Below the pieces are notes generated by a model, which was not told the DNA's origin, made no database searches, and saw only the letters and a program-made list of their open reading frames with translations. Both the position numbers and the translations under genes were made by a program. Positions 4,754 through 5,516 of a DNA stretch of 5,516 bases are shown piece by piece; within the stretch, counting starts at the first letter, position 1, and the number at the start of each line of letters is the position of its first letter. This stretch comes from Burkholderiales bacterium (GTDB taxonomy: Bacteria; Pseudomonadota; Gammaproteobacteria; Burkholderiales; SHXO01), in NCBI GenBank assembly GCA_026125625.1, contig JAHCKU010000235.1, forward strand, positions 1 through 5,516. Reading direction: 5' to 3'.

Positions 4754-5516
4754 TCATGCCAGGTAGCGCTGCAGCTCCTCCGTGCTGATCTTGCGTGCCA
4801 CCGTGCCGGGAGGATGGCGATACCAGCCGGGATCCCGGTAATCGCCCGCATGCAGGTCCTCGCGGACCTTGAGCACGGTGAACATGCCGCCCATTTCGAG
4901 CGGCCCGAACGGACCGGTGCCCATCATCATCGGCAGCGTGTTCTCCGGCAGGGGCAGGTGACCCGTCGCGCTGTGCGCCGCATGCTCGGCCATGCCGTGC
5001 TCACCCATGGCCATGTAGCCCGGCACCAGCTTGCGGATGTGCTCGGCCAGCTGCGCCTGACTCACCCCGAGCACATTGGGGATGCCGTGGCCCATGGCAT
5101 TCATGGTGTGATGCGACTTGTGGCAATGAATGGCCCAGTCGCCCGGATCCTCGGCGATGAATTCGACGGCGCGCATGCCGCCGACCGGAATGTCGGTTGT
5201 CACTTCCGGCCAACGCGCGCTCTCGCGCACCCAGCCGCCATCGGTGCAGGTCACCTCGAAGTGCGGCCCGTGCATATGGATCGGGTGATTGGTCATGGTG
5301 AGATTGCCGACGCGGATGCGCACGCGATCGCCCTGACGCACCACCAGCGGATCGATTCCCGGGAATACGCGGCTGTTCCAGGTCCACAGGTTGAAGTCGG
5401 TCATGGTCATGACCTTGGGCAGCGCGGTGCCGGGCTCGATGTCGTAGCTCGACATCAGGAAGACGAAGTCGCGGTCCACGCGGTTGAAGTTCGGATCGCG
5501 CGGATGCACGACGAGA
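4754..5516 (-). CDS. Multicopper oxidase, CopA-like (partial, N-terminal part outside window)
   Basis: The C-terminal 250-odd residues of a multicopper oxidase that enters the window from the right; the frame is open to base 5516, where it reads ...LVVHPRDPNF, the end of the first oxidase domain. Such enzymes oxidise Cu(I) or other substrates with reduction of O2 to water, typically in the periplasm, as part of copper tolerance. Two copper-site motifs of the last cupredoxin domain are complete: HPIHMHG (5267-5287) and HCHKSHHTMNAM (from 5128 down), giving the T1 cysteine and histidines, T2/T3 histidines and the usual axial methionine. The tail is unusual for a laccase: a Met/His-rich segment (YMAMGEHGMAEHAAHSATGH ... 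PMMMG ... EMGGMF, about 4880-5025) and a final DPGWYRHPPGTVA block, features I associate with proteobacterial copper-resistance oxidases. The GTG at 5509 is internal, not the start. A small secreted-protein gene follows 106 bp downstream. No copB or copper-responsive regulator is within view. Confidence 0.93.
   Translation of the reverse strand, partial: LVVHPRDPNFNRVDRDFVFLMSSYDIEPGTALPKVMTMTDFNLWTWNSRVFPGIDPLVVRQGDRVRIRVGNLTMTNHPIHMHGPHFEVTCTDGGWVRESARWPEVTTDIPVGGMRAVEFIAEDPGDWAIHCHKSHHTMNAMGHGIPNVLGVSQAQLAEHIRKLVPGYMAMGEHGMAEHAAHSATGHLPLPENTLPMMMGTGPFGPLEMGGMFTVLKVREDLHAGDYRDPGWYRHPPGTVARKISTEELQRYLA

Noticed and set aside
4648..4851. N-terminal extension of the small secreted protein
   Set aside because: It overlaps the multicopper oxidase C-terminus, and ATG 4647 has a good ribosome site and begins a signal peptide.
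1..5516. CRISPR array, tRNA/rRNA, insertion sequence, integrase or defence system
   Set aside because: Read on both strands, there are no regularly spaced repeats, no tRNA cloverleaf candidates noticed, and no transposase, nuclease or defence-protein motifs.

Overview
The window is GC-rich, densely coded proteobacterial DNA. An alphaproteobacterial/mitochondrial-type heme A synthase, a Tat-exported serine hydrolase, a TerB-like protein, a cytoplasmic MsrB and a CopA-like multicopper oxidase fit an aerobic gammaproteobacterium best, but that is inference and no genus is assigned. I see no tRNA, rRNA, CRISPR array, transposase or integrase, and nothing that looks recently acquired.

Left part (1-1701, minus strand): the N-terminal 142 residues of a Tat-exported serine hydrolase of the beta-lactamase/penicillin-binding fold (1-427, running off the window). 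About 170 bp upstream of it is the stop of a complete ctaA/COX15-type heme A synthase (598-1701). An 81 to 105 bp divergent intergenic region holding a CTTGAC-N4-GTCAAG dyad separates ctaA from the plus-strand genes.

Middle part (1807-4202, plus strand): a TerB-like protein; a secreted protein of unknown function (2355-3158) preceded by an 8-bp perfect dyad and an extended -10 promoter element; msrB (methionine-R-sulfoxide reductase); and, 5 nt after msrB, a cupin-like protein with an HxD...H...R arrangement suggesting a 2-oxoglutarate/Fe(II) oxygenase. The last two are almost certainly co-transcribed.

Right part (4297-5516, minus strand): the C-terminal half of a CopA-like multicopper oxidase (runs off the window at its 5' end), then 106 bp downstream a small secreted protein with four cysteines in its mature part. 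The plus and minus blocks converge on a perfect 10-bp GC-rich stem-loop at 4227-4250.

Common themes are respiration (heme A for cytochrome oxidase), oxidative damage repair (MsrB) and periplasmic copper handling (multicopper oxidase). Apart from the msrB pair, the genes look like neighbours rather than one pathway. The least described items are the secreted 267-residue protein with its dyad promoter, the msrB-linked oxygenase-like protein, and the small Cys-containing secreted protein beside the copper oxidase.
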